DNA of 64,000 bases, from assembly GCF_000185905.1 (NCBI RefSeq), contig NC_014923.1, positions 2,875,501 to 2,939,500 of the forward strand, written 5' to 3'. A program made the translations under genes and the position numbers. This stretch comes from Mesorhizobium ciceri biovar biserrulae WSM1271. GTDB lineage: Bacteria; Pseudomonadota; Alphaproteobacteria; Rhizobiales; Rhizobiaceae. The notes under the pieces were generated by a model. That model was not told where the DNA came from and ran no database searches. It saw only the letters and a list, made by a program, of their open reading frames with translations. Of this stretch, positions 42,778 to 52,015 are shown one piece after another (the first letter of the stretch is position 1; each line of letters begins with the position of its first letter).

Positions 42778-44081
42778 AGTTAGCGTTTCCGAGCCATCTG
42801 GTTCGACGCCTCGTGCTGATGATCGGCGGCGAGGCGATGCAGAGCGGCTTTCATTTCGCCCTCAACATCATGCTGTTGCACATGCTGTCCGCGCAGGGCT
42901 ACGGCCTCTTCGCCATCGGCATGGTGATGGGCGGGGTCGGCCTGTCCTATATCAGGTCGCTCACCGCTGTTCCCGCCAGCATCTGGATGAGCAAGAGCAC
43001 CAACAGCGCCGGCGTCGATACCTATGACGTGGCGTTCGGAACGGCGGCGCTGATCGTGGCGTTGCTGATGGCCGTCGGCACGGCTGTTCTGATGCATGTC
43101 CTGGGAGATCCAAGCGGAATTGCCGCCGGCTGCTTCGTCGGTGCCTGGTCGTTGCGCAGCCATATGCGCACGGCTTTCTTCGCACGGCGCCAGCAGCTTG
43201 TCGTCTCCATCAGCGATGGCGCTTTTACAGTCGCCGGCTGTGTCCTGACCGGGCTGTCGATCTGGTTGGTCCAAGACCCGCTGCAGACCGTATTCTATGC
43301 ACTTGCAGCCGCAAATGTGTTCGGCATTTTCGTCCTGGTCCGCCTGGCTCGGCGCTCGCTTCGCATCAGCTTCCGCATGCCGACGCGCCGACGCTATGTC
43401 AGGCTCTGGCCCCAACTGCGCTGGTCGGCATTCAGCGCGACCACCACCAACATCCAGGGTCAATGTCTGGCGCTGCTGGTCGCCGGCATTGCCGGGCCAG
43501 CCGCCTACGCACCGCTGGCGGCGGTTCTGGTGCTGTTTGCTCCGCTGCGCATCATCAGCCTTGCATTCGTCAACATGACGCAGCCGGATCTCGCCAGGCT
43601 GATGCGGAACAATGAAACAGGCCGTGTCTGGACGCAGGCCAAGATCTGGGCGCTCGTCATGGGGCTCGGCGGCCTTGCTTATGGATGTGCGATCATGTTC
43701 GTCCTGCCGATGATAAAATCCCAGGCTCTCCAGGACGCTTCGACCTGGTTCATCGGGCTTTTCGTGATCGCGAATTTTGTCCCGATCATGCTCTATATCA
43801 TGCCCCGCATCGTGCTTGAGATACTCGGCGATTTTCGGATCGTCGCGTTCATCACCACGGGCGGCGCGGTCGTCGGGCTGGCGCTGATCGCGGCCCTGCT
43901 GGCAATCGCGTCTCCGCCGTGGGCGTTGTTGGGTTCCGCCGTCTCGGAGATGTTCGTGCTCGTGGCATCGTGGTATTTCGCGCATCACCGCATGTGGAAT
44001 ATCGAGCATCCCGATGAGGCGCGCGACAGCCGGTTGGGCGCGTGGCGGCGGACCTTGCCGTTCGCTACGGCAAAGCGATAG
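42774..44081 (+). CDS. Wzx-type polysaccharide flippase (MATE/PST family)
   Basis: A 435-aa protein with about twelve predicted transmembrane segments and short charged loops, as in lipopolysaccharide/exopolysaccharide translocases. The first segments (EAMQSGFHFALNIMLLHML, GYGLFAIGMVMGGVGLSY) match the usual start of the family. It would flip the lipid-linked repeat unit to the periplasm for the polymerase at 37534. It is coupled by ATGA to the upstream transferase; the acyltransferase gene starts 9 bases after its stop. Confidence 0.85.
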   Translation: MKLAFPSHLVRRLVLMIGGEAMQSGFHFALNIMLLHMLSAQGYGLFAIGMVMGGVGLSYIRSLTAVPASIWMSKSTNSAGVDTYDVAFGTAALIVALLMAVGTAVLMHVLGDPSGIAAGCFVGAWSLRSHMRTAFFARRQQLVVSISDGAFTVAGCVLTGLSIWLVQDPLQTVFYALAAANVFGIFVLVRLARRSLRISFRMPTRRRYVRLWPQLRWSAFSATTTNIQGQCLALLVAGIAGPAAYAPLAAVLVLFAPLRIISLAFVNMTQPDLARLMRNNETGRVWTQAKIWALVMGLGGLAYGCAIMFVLPMIKSQALQDASTWFIGLFVIANFVPIMLYIMPRIVLEILGDFRIVAFITTGGAVVGLALIAALLAIASPPWALLGSAVSEMFVLVASWYFAHHRMWNIEHPDEARDSRLGAWRRTLPFATAKR

Positions 44082-44089
44082 GAAAAAAC

Positions 44090-45319
44090 ATGGCAGTCCA
44101 GGCGGTGCAAATTGCTGCGGTGACCGGCTCGCCCGATGGCCAGTCCTCCCATCCGGCCACCGTCGTCGCCATTGATGCCTACACGGCGCGGCTCCACACC
44201 AGCTTGGAAGCGGTGAGGCCGCTCTGGCTGCGCCTCCAGGCGGACGGTGTGTGCACCGCCCACCAGAATTATGCCTGGGCCGAGGGGATCGTCGCGCGGC
44301 TAATGCCGGAAGGTGCGGAACTGCTCATCGTGGAGGTAAACGATGCCGTGACGGGCGCGCCGCGAATGCTGGTGCCGCTGATACGGCGGCCGGCCTTCCG
44401 CCATCGGGTGATCGAATGGCTGAGCTGTGGCGTTTGCGACTATTCGGCACCGCTGCTGGCCGATGCCAGCCCGTGGACGATGCAATCGGCGCAGGCCGCG
44501 TGGGCTGCGGTGCGTTCCGTGCTGCCGCCGGCGGACCGCATCCAGATCACGGGAATTCCGCAATCGATCAGCGGCGTCGCCAACCCTCTGGCCTTGCTCG
44601 CAGCCACGCGCGATTCCCTGCATACCAGCTTCGGCCTCGCCATCGACGGCGACCCGGAAACCGTGCTCAAGCGCCTATGCCGGCCATCCTTCGTCAAGGC
44701 CTTCAACAAGGACTGGCGCCGCCTCGAACGGCTTGGCGACGTGGAACTGGTCGAAGCCAACACGCCGGCCCTGGTGGAGGTCATCTTCGGCGGCCTGGTC
44801 CGGATGCGGCTCAGCCGCTTTCGCGAACTGGGCCGCTTCGACCTGCTGACGCAGGCGACGGCTGTCGACTTCTATCGAAACGCCGCTCTCGAGGGCCTGT
44901 CGGATGGATCGGTGCGGCTCTTCGGGTTGCGTGTTGGTGAAGCTCTGATCGCGGTACAATACCTGCTGATCCATCAAGTCACCGTTCATGCTCTGCTGAT
45001 CTCAATCGATCAGGGCGCGGTGCCCAATGTCTCGCCGGGACTTCTGATCATGGGCAAGTTGATGAGCTGGGCGCGCGGCCGCGGTTTCGATTATTTCGAC
45101 CTGTCGGTCGGCAACCAGAGTTATAAGGAACATATGGGTGCCGTGGGTTCGGGCCTGCGCGAGCTTTGCCACGGGATTACGGTGCGAGGCAGCGCCGTGA
45201 GCGCAGCCATCGAGGTCCGCAACCGGACCGAGGTGTTCGTGCGCTCCAAACCTCGGCTGCTGAAGAGGCTCCAGGGACTGATGCGGGACTTGCGGCGCCT
45301 GCGTGGGGGATCGGAATGA
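44090..45319 (+). CDS. CelD/FemAB-type GNAT acyltransferase, copy 1
   Basis: A 409-aa protein of the acetyltransferase_6 (CelD/BcsL) group. The C-terminal GNAT core carries FRELGRFDLLTQATAVDFYR, the strand VRLFGLRVGEALIAVQYLL and the FDYFDLSVGNQSYKEHMG motif of FemAB-like proteins. Such enzymes probably acylate sugars or move aminoacyl groups onto polysaccharide intermediates. It is a tandem duplicate of the next gene (same domain order and many identical motifs). ATG 44090 has GGA nearby; the frame back to 44042 overlaps the flippase. Confidence 0.82.
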   Translation: MAVQAVQIAAVTGSPDGQSSHPATVVAIDAYTARLHTSLEAVRPLWLRLQADGVCTAHQNYAWAEGIVARLMPEGAELLIVEVNDAVTGAPRMLVPLIRRPAFRHRVIEWLSCGVCDYSAPLLADASPWTMQSAQAAWAAVRSVLPPADRIQITGIPQSISGVANPLALLAATRDSLHTSFGLAIDGDPETVLKRLCRPSFVKAFNKDWRRLERLGDVELVEANTPALVEVIFGGLVRMRLSRFRELGRFDLLTQATAVDFYRNAALEGLSDGSVRLFGLRVGEALIAVQYLLIHQVTVHALLISIDQGAVPNVSPGLLIMGKLMSWARGRGFDYFDLSVGNQSYKEHMGAVGSGLRELCHGITVRGSAVSAAIEVRNRTEVFVRSKPRLLKRLQGLMRDLRRLRGGSE

Positions 45320-45331
45320 CGGGAGAAGCAT

Positions 45332-46555
45332 GTGGCAAGCTACGCGGCGCGAACGACTCCGATAAGGGATTTGCCCGGTGGGCGGTTTTCCCCGACTGTC
45401 GCCAACGCTGATGCAACCGCGCACTTCACGGCTCGGCTGCACACCAGTTTCGATACCGTAAGGCTGCTATGGCTGCTGCTTGAGGCGCACGGCGTCTGCA
45501 CTGCCCATCAGCACTATGCCTGGGTCGAAGGAATCGCCGCACGGCTGATGCCCAAGGACGCGAACCTGGTCGTCATCGAGGTGAGTGACGCCGTGACCGG
45601 CGCGCCGGCCATGCTGCTGCCGCTGATGCGGCGCCGGGCCCTCGGCCACCACGTCATCGAATGGCTGAGCTGCCGCGTGTGCGACTACTCGGTGCCGCTG
45701 CTGGCGGATGGGAGAGCGTGGACCAGGCAGAGTGCCGACGCCATGTGGGCGGCGGTCCGTGCCGTTCTGCCACCGGCGGATCGCATCCATATCGCCGGGA
45801 TCCCGCAGCAGATCCACGGCCTGGTCAATCCGCTGGCACTGCTTTCGGTGGCGCGCGACTCCATCCAGGTCACCTCCGGCCTCGTCCTGCATGGCGACCC
45901 GGAGACGCTCATCAAGCGGATCTGCAAGCCGTCCTTTGCCAAGGCCTTCCGCAAGCATTGCCGCGGCTTCGAGCAGCTTGGTGGCCTCGCTCTGGTCGAG
46001 GCCGACACGCCTGATCTGACCGAGGAGCTCCTGGATGTGCTGCTGGAATTGCGGCTGAAGCGTTTTCGTGAGCTTGGGCGTTTCGACCTCCTGACGCAGG
46101 TCCCGGTCGTCGATTTCTACCGCGCCGCGGCGCTGCAAGGCCTGTCCAATGGATCGGTGCGGCTCTTCGGTCTACGCGTCGGTGAAGCCTGGCTCGCCTC
46201 CATCTATGTGCTGGTCAGAAAAGGCACACTTCACGCCCTCCTGCTGGGCATCGACCAGAACGCGGTCGCCAATGTCTCACCCGGCCTGACGACGATGGGC
46301 AAGCTGATGATGTGGGGATGCGAGCGGGGCTTCGACTATTTCGACCTGTCGGTCGGCGGCCAGGGCTACAAGCAACATATTGGTGCCTCGAGTTCGGTTT
46401 TGGCCGAGATCTGCGAACCGGTGACGGTGCGGGGCAGGGCTGCGAACGCAGCCATTCTGTTGCGCAGCCGGGTCGAAGGCATGACGCGGTCGCGCCCCCG
46501 GCTGCTCAAAGCCGTTCAGGGCCTGACGCGCCGCTTGCGGCGATTGAAGGACTGA
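45332..46555 (+). CDS. CelD/FemAB-type GNAT acyltransferase, copy 2
   Basis: A 407-aa paralogue of the preceding gene. FDLLTQVPVVDFYR, VRLFGLRVGEAWLASIYVL and FDYFDLSVGGQGYKQHIGAS align motif for motif with copy 1, and the first 30 codons are the least similar. GTG 45332 with GGGAGA 6 bases upstream is the start. Head-to-tail duplication suggests the two act on different positions or donors of the same repeat unit. The stop is followed by 166 bases without a gene. Confidence 0.82.
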   Translation: MASYAARTTPIRDLPGGRFSPTVANADATAHFTARLHTSFDTVRLLWLLLEAHGVCTAHQHYAWVEGIAARLMPKDANLVVIEVSDAVTGAPAMLLPLMRRRALGHHVIEWLSCRVCDYSVPLLADGRAWTRQSADAMWAAVRAVLPPADRIHIAGIPQQIHGLVNPLALLSVARDSIQVTSGLVLHGDPETLIKRICKPSFAKAFRKHCRGFEQLGGLALVEADTPDLTEELLDVLLELRLKRFRELGRFDLLTQVPVVDFYRAAALQGLSNGSVRLFGLRVGEAWLASIYVLVRKGTLHALLLGIDQNAVANVSPGLTTMGKLMMWGCERGFDYFDLSVGGQGYKQHIGASSSVLAEICEPVTVRGRAANAAILLRSRVEGMTRSRPRLLKAVQGLTRRLRRLKD

Positions 46556-46721
46556 GGACGAGCGTTTGCCGGTCCTGCCGACGACCGATGCAAAGAGGCA
46601 CCAAGGCCGGCAAGGTTGTTGACAGGGTTGGTTGGCTCTATATTTGAAAGCGCGCTTGACGTTCAGAAATGAGTGTCGTCGGCAGATTTTCTCAAATTGG
46701 CGTTTTCGGCAGATCACCTCG

Positions 46722-47837
46722 ATGAATGCAAGTTTAGGAGATGGGATTCGTTCCATCCTCATTATTCAAACGAAGTACATTGGAGATGTCGTTCTGACAT
46801 CTGCTTTGGTTCGCAATCTGCGTCTTTCTTATCCACAAGCATCGGTAACCATGCTTTGTGCGCCGGGACTCAAGCAGTTCATCGTCGCGCAAGGGATCGC
46901 CGATGTTGCCGTTGGCTTTGAATCCCGCGGCAGAGGAAGGACTCTGCTCAAGCGTTTGAGCGACTATCGTGGCGTCATCTCTGATCTGCGGCGTCGAAAG
47001 TTCGATCTTAGCATCGACCTTACCGATTCAAAAACCTCGCGGATAATGCATCGTTTGATCGGCGCTCCACTTCGCGTCGGCTTCGATCCTTCCGAGCATC
47101 CGATAAAGTTCTGGGAAATCCAGCTTGCAAACGTTCTCGCCGCGACTTTCGGACAGGGTGGCCCCCATTATCTCTACAGGAACCTGTCTCCACTCCACGC
47201 GCTTGGGTTGGATTGTCAGGACCCAACGCCTCGGCTGCAGCCGAACGGGACCGCCCAGGAAGAGTGTGCCAGGATTCTTGCGGAAAACGCTTTGGCAAAG
47301 AAGTCATATGTGGCCGTGCATGCCGGCGCTAGGTTCGAAGGACGTTGTTGGCCGCCGCAACATTTTGCTGCGGTCATCGACGAGGTATACGCCAAAACCG
47401 GGTTGCGATCTCTGCTCGTTGGTGGGCCGGATGAGGGGCTTGCCGCGCAAAGGATCCTTGAAGTGACAGCGTCGCCGGTCGCCAGTGTCGTCGGAAAGGC
47501 CTCGCTTGAAGTCCTGACGGCATTGTTGGCCGAAGCATCAATCTTTCTAGGCAATGAGAGCGGCCCGATGCACATCGCGGCATCTGTCGGAACTCCAGCG
47601 GTGGGGTTGTACGGCCTGACGTCGCCCGAGCAATGGGGCCCGTTCGGTGTCTCGAACCGGACGCTCCAGCCGGTCATGCCCTGTCCATGCATCGCTCCAG
47701 GTGTTTGTAAAGAAAACAACCCCGGTGGGGTCTATTGTGTGCAGCGGCTTCAGGTTGCCGAGGTCGCGGCAGCGACACTCGACCTCATCGGGGAAGTCCG
47801 AAAATCCACTCATTCGGGTATGCCGGCCGCTTCGTAG
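46722..47837 (+). CDS. Glycosyltransferase family 9 (heptosyltransferase-like)
   Basis: A 371-aa GT-B transferase of the heptosyltransferase family. It begins RSILIIQTKYIGDVVLTSAL and carries the sugar-nucleotide motif FLGNESGPMHIAASVGTPAV near residue 290, with YVAVHAGARFEGRCWPPQHF in between. In rhizobia GT9 enzymes add heptose or other sugars to the LPS core or capsule. Its codon use looks lower in GC than the rest of the cluster, hinting at later acquisition. ATG 46722 starts the homology; the ribosome-binding site is weak. Confidence 0.87.
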   Translation: MNASLGDGIRSILIIQTKYIGDVVLTSALVRNLRLSYPQASVTMLCAPGLKQFIVAQGIADVAVGFESRGRGRTLLKRLSDYRGVISDLRRRKFDLSIDLTDSKTSRIMHRLIGAPLRVGFDPSEHPIKFWEIQLANVLAATFGQGGPHYLYRNLSPLHALGLDCQDPTPRLQPNGTAQEECARILAENALAKKSYVAVHAGARFEGRCWPPQHFAAVIDEVYAKTGLRSLLVGGPDEGLAAQRILEVTASPVASVVGKASLEVLTALLAEASIFLGNESGPMHIAASVGTPAVGLYGLTSPEQWGPFGVSNRTLQPVMPCPCIAPGVCKENNPGGVYCVQRLQVAEVAAATLDLIGEVRKSTHSGMPAAS

Positions 47838-48061
47838 GCTGGCGCCAACAGGCACGATCACGCGCGGCTTCGTCTTCGCGCGCTTCACATCGTGATTCAG
47901 GCCGAGACCCGAGCATCTTCAAAAGACTGCAAAATTTAACCGGACTGCAACCTGCACTGCCACGAAATTGACAGGACACCTCGTCTCCGGCATCCTTGGA
48001 GCCAGTCGCAAGGCCGCCGACAGCGGCCGTGTTGCGTGTCAGGGCGACCGAGGGCAGTGTC

Positions 48062-48286
48062 ATGTTCAGTCCCGTCACAGGTCAGAATTCCAAACGCGCC
48101 GCGGTGCGCAAAGCGCTCGATCGTCACAAGGTCTACATCACCGAGCAGCGTTTTTCGGAGGGCACCTACCAAGCCCGGGTTCTGGTCGATGGCGAGGCCT
48201 ATTGGGTCGACGAATTCCGGCTGAGCCAGTTGCAGCAAGGGCTGTCGCCGGCGGAGCTCGAGTTGATGCCGGCCGCTGACGATTGA
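48062..48286 (+). CDS. Small hypothetical protein upstream of ligD
   Basis: A 74-aa protein (MFSPVTGQNSKRAAVRKALD, then RVLVDGEAYWVDEFRLSQLQ). It is basic at the start and acidic at the end and may form a small beta-hairpin. ATG 48062 has GAGGG 9 bases upstream. It ends 45 bases before ligD on the same strand, so co-transcription is possible, but a link to end joining is only positional. No family was recognised. Confidence 0.6.
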   Translation: MFSPVTGQNSKRAAVRKALDRHKVYITEQRFSEGTYQARVLVDGEAYWVDEFRLSQLQQGLSPAELELMPAADD

Positions 48287-48331
48287 GAGCGTGACTGGCT
48301 TGTTCCTGGCCGCCGTGCTTCGATCTTTGCG

Positions 48332-50821
48332 ATGACGACTCCACCAAAGCTCAAAGCCTATCGCGCCAAACGCGAATTCGCCAAGACGCCGGAACCGGTT
48401 GGCGGGCTCGTCAGCAGCGACGGCAACCGCTTCGTCGTGCACAAGCACCACGCCACCGCAGACCATTATGATCTGCGACTGCAGGTCGGCGATGTCTTGA
48501 AGAGCTGGGCGGTGCCGCGCGGGCCTTCGCTCAATCCGGCCGACAAAAGGCTGGCGGTCGAGACCGAGGATCATCCGCTCGAATATATCGACTTCGAGGG
48601 TGTCATTCCCGAAGGCGAGTATGGCGGCGGGCCGATGATCGTCTGGGACACCGGCAGCTGGGCGCCGATGGACGATGTCGAAAAGAGCTTGCGCACCGGC
48701 GCCTTCAAGTTCCGGCTGGCCGGCGACAAGCTCAATGGCGGCTGGATGCTGACCCGGCTGAAACCGAAACCCGGCGAGGACGAAAACAAGAAGAACTGGC
48801 TGCTGTTCAAAGAGCGCGACCTCGCGGCCGACACTGCGCTTGACATCCTCACGGCCCGGCCGGAGAGCGTCAAATCCGGATTGCGCATCGAGGAGCTGGC
48901 GGCGCCGGCAAAGCCCGCCGCCAAACCCGCGCCCAGACAGGGATCGCTGAAGCCCGGCACGCTGCCGGGCGCCTTCAAGGCCCCCATGCTTGCCCGTATC
49001 GAGCCGCAGCTGGCGACGCAGGTGCCAAAACCGCCCGATGGCGAAGACACCAAACAAGTCTGGCTGCACGAGATCAAATTCGACGGCTACCGCACCATGG
49101 CGCATCTCACTGAGGGCGCGGTCAAGCTGATCACCCGTGGCGGCATCGACTGGACGAAGCGTTATGGCGACCTGCCGCATGCGTTCGCCAAACTGCCGTG
49201 CCGCGACGCCATCATCGACGGCGAGATCGTGGTGCTCGACGCCCAGGGCATCAGCCGTTTCGCGCTGCTGCAGGATGCGCTGGCCGAGGGCGCCGGCAGC
49301 AAGCTCCATTTCTACGCCTTCGATCTTCTCCATCTCGACGGCTGGGACCTGACCAAGGCGCCGCTGGTCCGGCGCAAGGCGCTGCTCGCGCAGATGCTGT
49401 CGGGCCTCGGCGCCAATTCCGCCATCCAGTTCTCCGACCATGTCGAGGGCTCGGGGCAGGGGCTCTACGACCAGGCGTCGGAACTGGGGCTGGAGGGTGT
49501 CGTCTCCAAGCGCGCCACGGCCATCTATCAGAGCGGCCGAAGCAAAAGCTGGACCAAGACCAAGGCGCTGCTGTCGGACGACTTCGTCATCGCCGGCTTC
49601 ACCGTCTCCGATGCGGCCGAAGGGCTGGCGGCGCTCGGAATGGCAGAGTTCGAGGGCGGTGAATTGCATTATCGCGGCAAGGTCGGCACCGGTTTCGATG
49701 CCGCCACAGCCGGTGAATTGCTCGCCAGGCTGGAGCCGCTGCGGGAAGGCGCCAGCGCGCCCGAGGGCGTTCCGCGCGAGATCATGCGCGAGATGAACTG
49801 GGTGCGGCCGCTGCTGTCGGCGCGCATCCACTACGCCAACCGCACAGCGGACAACGCACTGCGCCACGGCGTCTTCCGCGGTTTGAGGGATGTCGGCCTG
49901 TCGACGCCGGTATCCTCGACACGCAAGCGGCTGATCGCCGAGGCTGACCTTGCCACCATCTGGGTGACCAACCCGACGCGCCGGCTGTTCGGCAAGACCG
50001 GCCCGACCAAGCTCGACATCGCCGTCTATTACGCGCTGGTCGGCGATTTCATGCTGCCGCACATTCTCGGCCGGCCGGTGTCGCTGGTGCGCTGCCCGAC
50101 CGGCCTGCCGAAGGATTGCTTCTTCCAGCGCCACGCCTTCACCGGCATGCCGCCCTCGGTGGTGACATTCGAGGCGACAAATTCCGAGGGCGAAACCAAA
50201 TCCTATCTCTCGGTCGAAGGCGCGAAAGGGTATCTGGCGCTGGCGCAGTTCGGCGTCGTCGAGTTCCACACCTGGGGCACCCACCGCGCCAGCCTCGACA
50301 GACCCGACCAGATCGTCCTCGACCTCGATCCGGGAGAAGGGATCGCCTGGCGCGAGGTGGTCGAGGCCGCCGTGCACATCAAGGACGAATTGGGGCGCCT
50401 GGGGCTGGTGCCGTTCGCCAAGACCTCCGGCGGCAGCGGCATCCACATCACGGTACCTGTGACAGGCAAGCAGAACTGGAAGAAACTGCACCAGGCAACC
50501 AGCGCGATCGCCACGCATCTGGCGACAACGGCGCCTGATACTTTCACCACCACCATGGGCAAGGACAACCGCAAGAAGCGCATCTTCATCGACTACCACC
50601 GCAATGCGCGCGGCCACACCTCCGCAGCACCTTACTCCTTGCGCGCCCGCACCAATCTGCCGGCCTCGACGCCGGTCAGCTGGAGCGACCTCGAATCCAT
50701 CGATGCGCCGCAGGATTTGAATTATTCGTCGCTGCCAGGCCTGCTGGCGACGTCGGGCGATCCGTGGGCCGAGATCGACGAGTTCGCGCGGGATTTGCCG
50801 ACCCTGCGCTCGTCATCCTAG
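48332..50821 (+). CDS. ligD: Multidomain DNA ligase D (phosphoesterase-ligase-polymerase)
   Basis: An 829-aa end-joining ligase in the order 3'-phosphoesterase, ligase, polymerase. Residues 37-150 hold the phosphoesterase (HKHHATADHYDLRLQ, EGVIPEGEYGGG). The ATP-dependent ligase follows with the adenylated Lys249 in LHEIKFDGYRT and DGEIVVLD. The C-terminal 290 residues are the archaeo-eukaryotic primase-type polymerase, with the catalytic Asp pair in IVLDLDPGEGIAWREV and SGIHITVP. It acts with Ku in non-homologous end joining, trimming, filling and sealing breaks. Ku follows 288 bases downstream. Confidence 0.95.
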   Translation: MTTPPKLKAYRAKREFAKTPEPVGGLVSSDGNRFVVHKHHATADHYDLRLQVGDVLKSWAVPRGPSLNPADKRLAVETEDHPLEYIDFEGVIPEGEYGGGPMIVWDTGSWAPMDDVEKSLRTGAFKFRLAGDKLNGGWMLTRLKPKPGEDENKKNWLLFKERDLAADTALDILTARPESVKSGLRIEELAAPAKPAAKPAPRQGSLKPGTLPGAFKAPMLARIEPQLATQVPKPPDGEDTKQVWLHEIKFDGYRTMAHLTEGAVKLITRGGIDWTKRYGDLPHAFAKLPCRDAIIDGEIVVLDAQGISRFALLQDALAEGAGSKLHFYAFDLLHLDGWDLTKAPLVRRKALLAQMLSGLGANSAIQFSDHVEGSGQGLYDQASELGLEGVVSKRATAIYQSGRSKSWTKTKALLSDDFVIAGFTVSDAAEGLAALGMAEFEGGELHYRGKVGTGFDAATAGELLARLEPLREGASAPEGVPREIMREMNWVRPLLSARIHYANRTADNALRHGVFRGLRDVGLSTPVSSTRKRLIAEADLATIWVTNPTRRLFGKTGPTKLDIAVYYALVGDFMLPHILGRPVSLVRCPTGLPKDCFFQRHAFTGMPPSVVTFEATNSEGETKSYLSVEGAKGYLALAQFGVVEFHTWGTHRASLDRPDQIVLDLDPGEGIAWREVVEAAVHIKDELGRLGLVPFAKTSGGSGIHITVPVTGKQNWKKLHQATSAIATHLATTAPDTFTTTMGKDNRKKRIFIDYHRNARGHTSAAPYSLRARTNLPASTPVSWSDLESIDAPQDLNYSSLPGLLATSGDPWAEIDEFARDLPTLRSSS

Positions 50822-50870
50822 GGTCTGCGCCGCGTCGCTTCGCTCCTTGCTTAGCCCGAAGACGACGAAG
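50815..50870. repeat. Dispersed intergenic repeat (family E), inverted copy
   Basis: CATCCTAGGGTCTGCGCCGC through CTCCTTGCTTAGCCCGAAG is an inverted, diverged copy of the element at 3832-3893. It begins within the last codons of ligD. The 288-base ligD-ku gap also holds GTCCTTCGGACG (50998-51009) and the family B palindrome at 51026. Confidence 0.5.
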
Positions 50871-51025
50871 AGTATGATCGACGCTTCGTACAATTTGAAT
50901 TATCCTTCGCCTGCGACCCTTAGGCGTCCTAAAAGATTTCGTCAGGGATTTGCCTGTATCGTGTGGGGTCGGTGTAGGATTTGCGCGGCGCCAATCGTCC
51001 TTCGGACGAAAGCGCTGCAGAGAGT

Positions 51026-51066
51026 ATGATCCCGAAAAGTGGGAACCGGTTTTCGGAGAAGATCAT
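51026..51066. repeat. Palindromic intergenic repeat (family B)
   Basis: ATGATC (51026-51031) pairs with GATCAT (51061-51066), with inner CCGAAAA and TTTTCGG. An imperfect relative is at 5538-5579. It lies between ligD and ku, 44 bases before the ku start, and may influence ku expression. Confidence 0.7.
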
Positions 51067-51109
51067 GCTCAAGCTAAAATGTCAGTGCATGACCGCGTAG
51101 GAGTGTTTC

Positions 51110-52015
51110 ATGGCGCCCAGGGCAAGTTGGAAAGGTTATCTCAAACTCAGCCTCGTGAGCTGTCCGGTGCGGTTGTATCCCGCCACCAGCGCCAGCGAGC
51201 GCATCTCGTTCAACCAGTTGCACAAGAAGACCCATAACCGCATCAACATGAAGCCGGTCGACCCCGAACTAGGGCTCGTCGAGCGTGCTGATCTGGTCAA
51301 GGGTTACGAATACGAGGACAAGCAGTACATCATCATCGATGATGCAGACCTCGACGCGGTGCGCATCGAATCCAACCATACGATGAACATCGAGGCTTTC
51401 GTCGACGAGGACGAGGTCGACGTCATCTACCAGGACGCGCCCTACTACATGGCGCCCGACGGCGCGATGGCGGAAGAGACCTTCGCCGTGCTGCGCGAAG
51501 CGATGCGCAAATCCGGCAAGCTCGCCATCGCCCGCCTTGTGCTGTCGAGCCGCGAGCGCGTGGTGACGATCGGCGCGCGCGAGAACGGCATGTTCGTGTG
51601 CACCTTGAGGAACCCGAACGAAGTGCGCGGGACGGCTGAATATTTTGGCAATATTCCAGCTGGCAAGCCCGACCCCGAAATGCTGCAGCTCGCCGAAGCG
51701 CTGATCAAGCAGAAGGAAACCACCTTCGATCCGAAGAATTATGAGGACCGCTACGAGGCGGCACTCATGATGATGATCCGCGAGAAGCTGAAAGGCCACA
51801 AGCCGATCATTGCGGCGGCACCGGAGCGCGGCAATGTCATCAACCTGATGGATGCGCTGAAGGCGAGCCTGTCGCAATCGAAGCCGCCGGCCAAGTCGAA
51901 GAGCAAGGCCGACGAGGTTGCCAAGCCAGCTGCAAAGAAAGCGGCAGCGGGTGGTGCTGCTGAAAATCCGCTGAAGGCCAATCTGCTGAAGGCGGTCGGC
52001 AAGAGCAAGAAATGA
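51110..52015 (+). CDS. ku: Ku protein (non-homologous end joining)
   Basis: A 301-aa bacterial Ku with the core domain from WKGYLKLSLVSCPVRLYPAT through FNQLHKKTHNRINMKPVDPE to VLSSRERVVTIGARENGMFV. The last 55 residues are a Lys/Ala/Ser-rich tail of the type that contacts DNA and LigD. It threads onto broken ends and recruits LigD, encoded just upstream. The start has only a weak purine-rich site (TAGGAGTGTTTC). The stop overlaps the next gene by ATGA, tying that gene to the repair operon. Confidence 0.95.
   Translation: MAPRASWKGYLKLSLVSCPVRLYPATSASERISFNQLHKKTHNRINMKPVDPELGLVERADLVKGYEYEDKQYIIIDDADLDAVRIESNHTMNIEAFVDEDEVDVIYQDAPYYMAPDGAMAEETFAVLREAMRKSGKLAIARLVLSSRERVVTIGARENGMFVCTLRNPNEVRGTAEYFGNIPAGKPDPEMLQLAEALIKQKETTFDPKNYEDRYEAALMMMIREKLKGHKPIIAAAPERGNVINLMDALKASLSQSKPPAKSKSKADEVAKPAAKKAAAGGAAENPLKANLLKAVGKSKK

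Noticed and set aside
47936..50617. Minus-strand frame of 893 codons
   Set aside because: Antisense to ligD, whose domains are intact; no family features in the antisense product.
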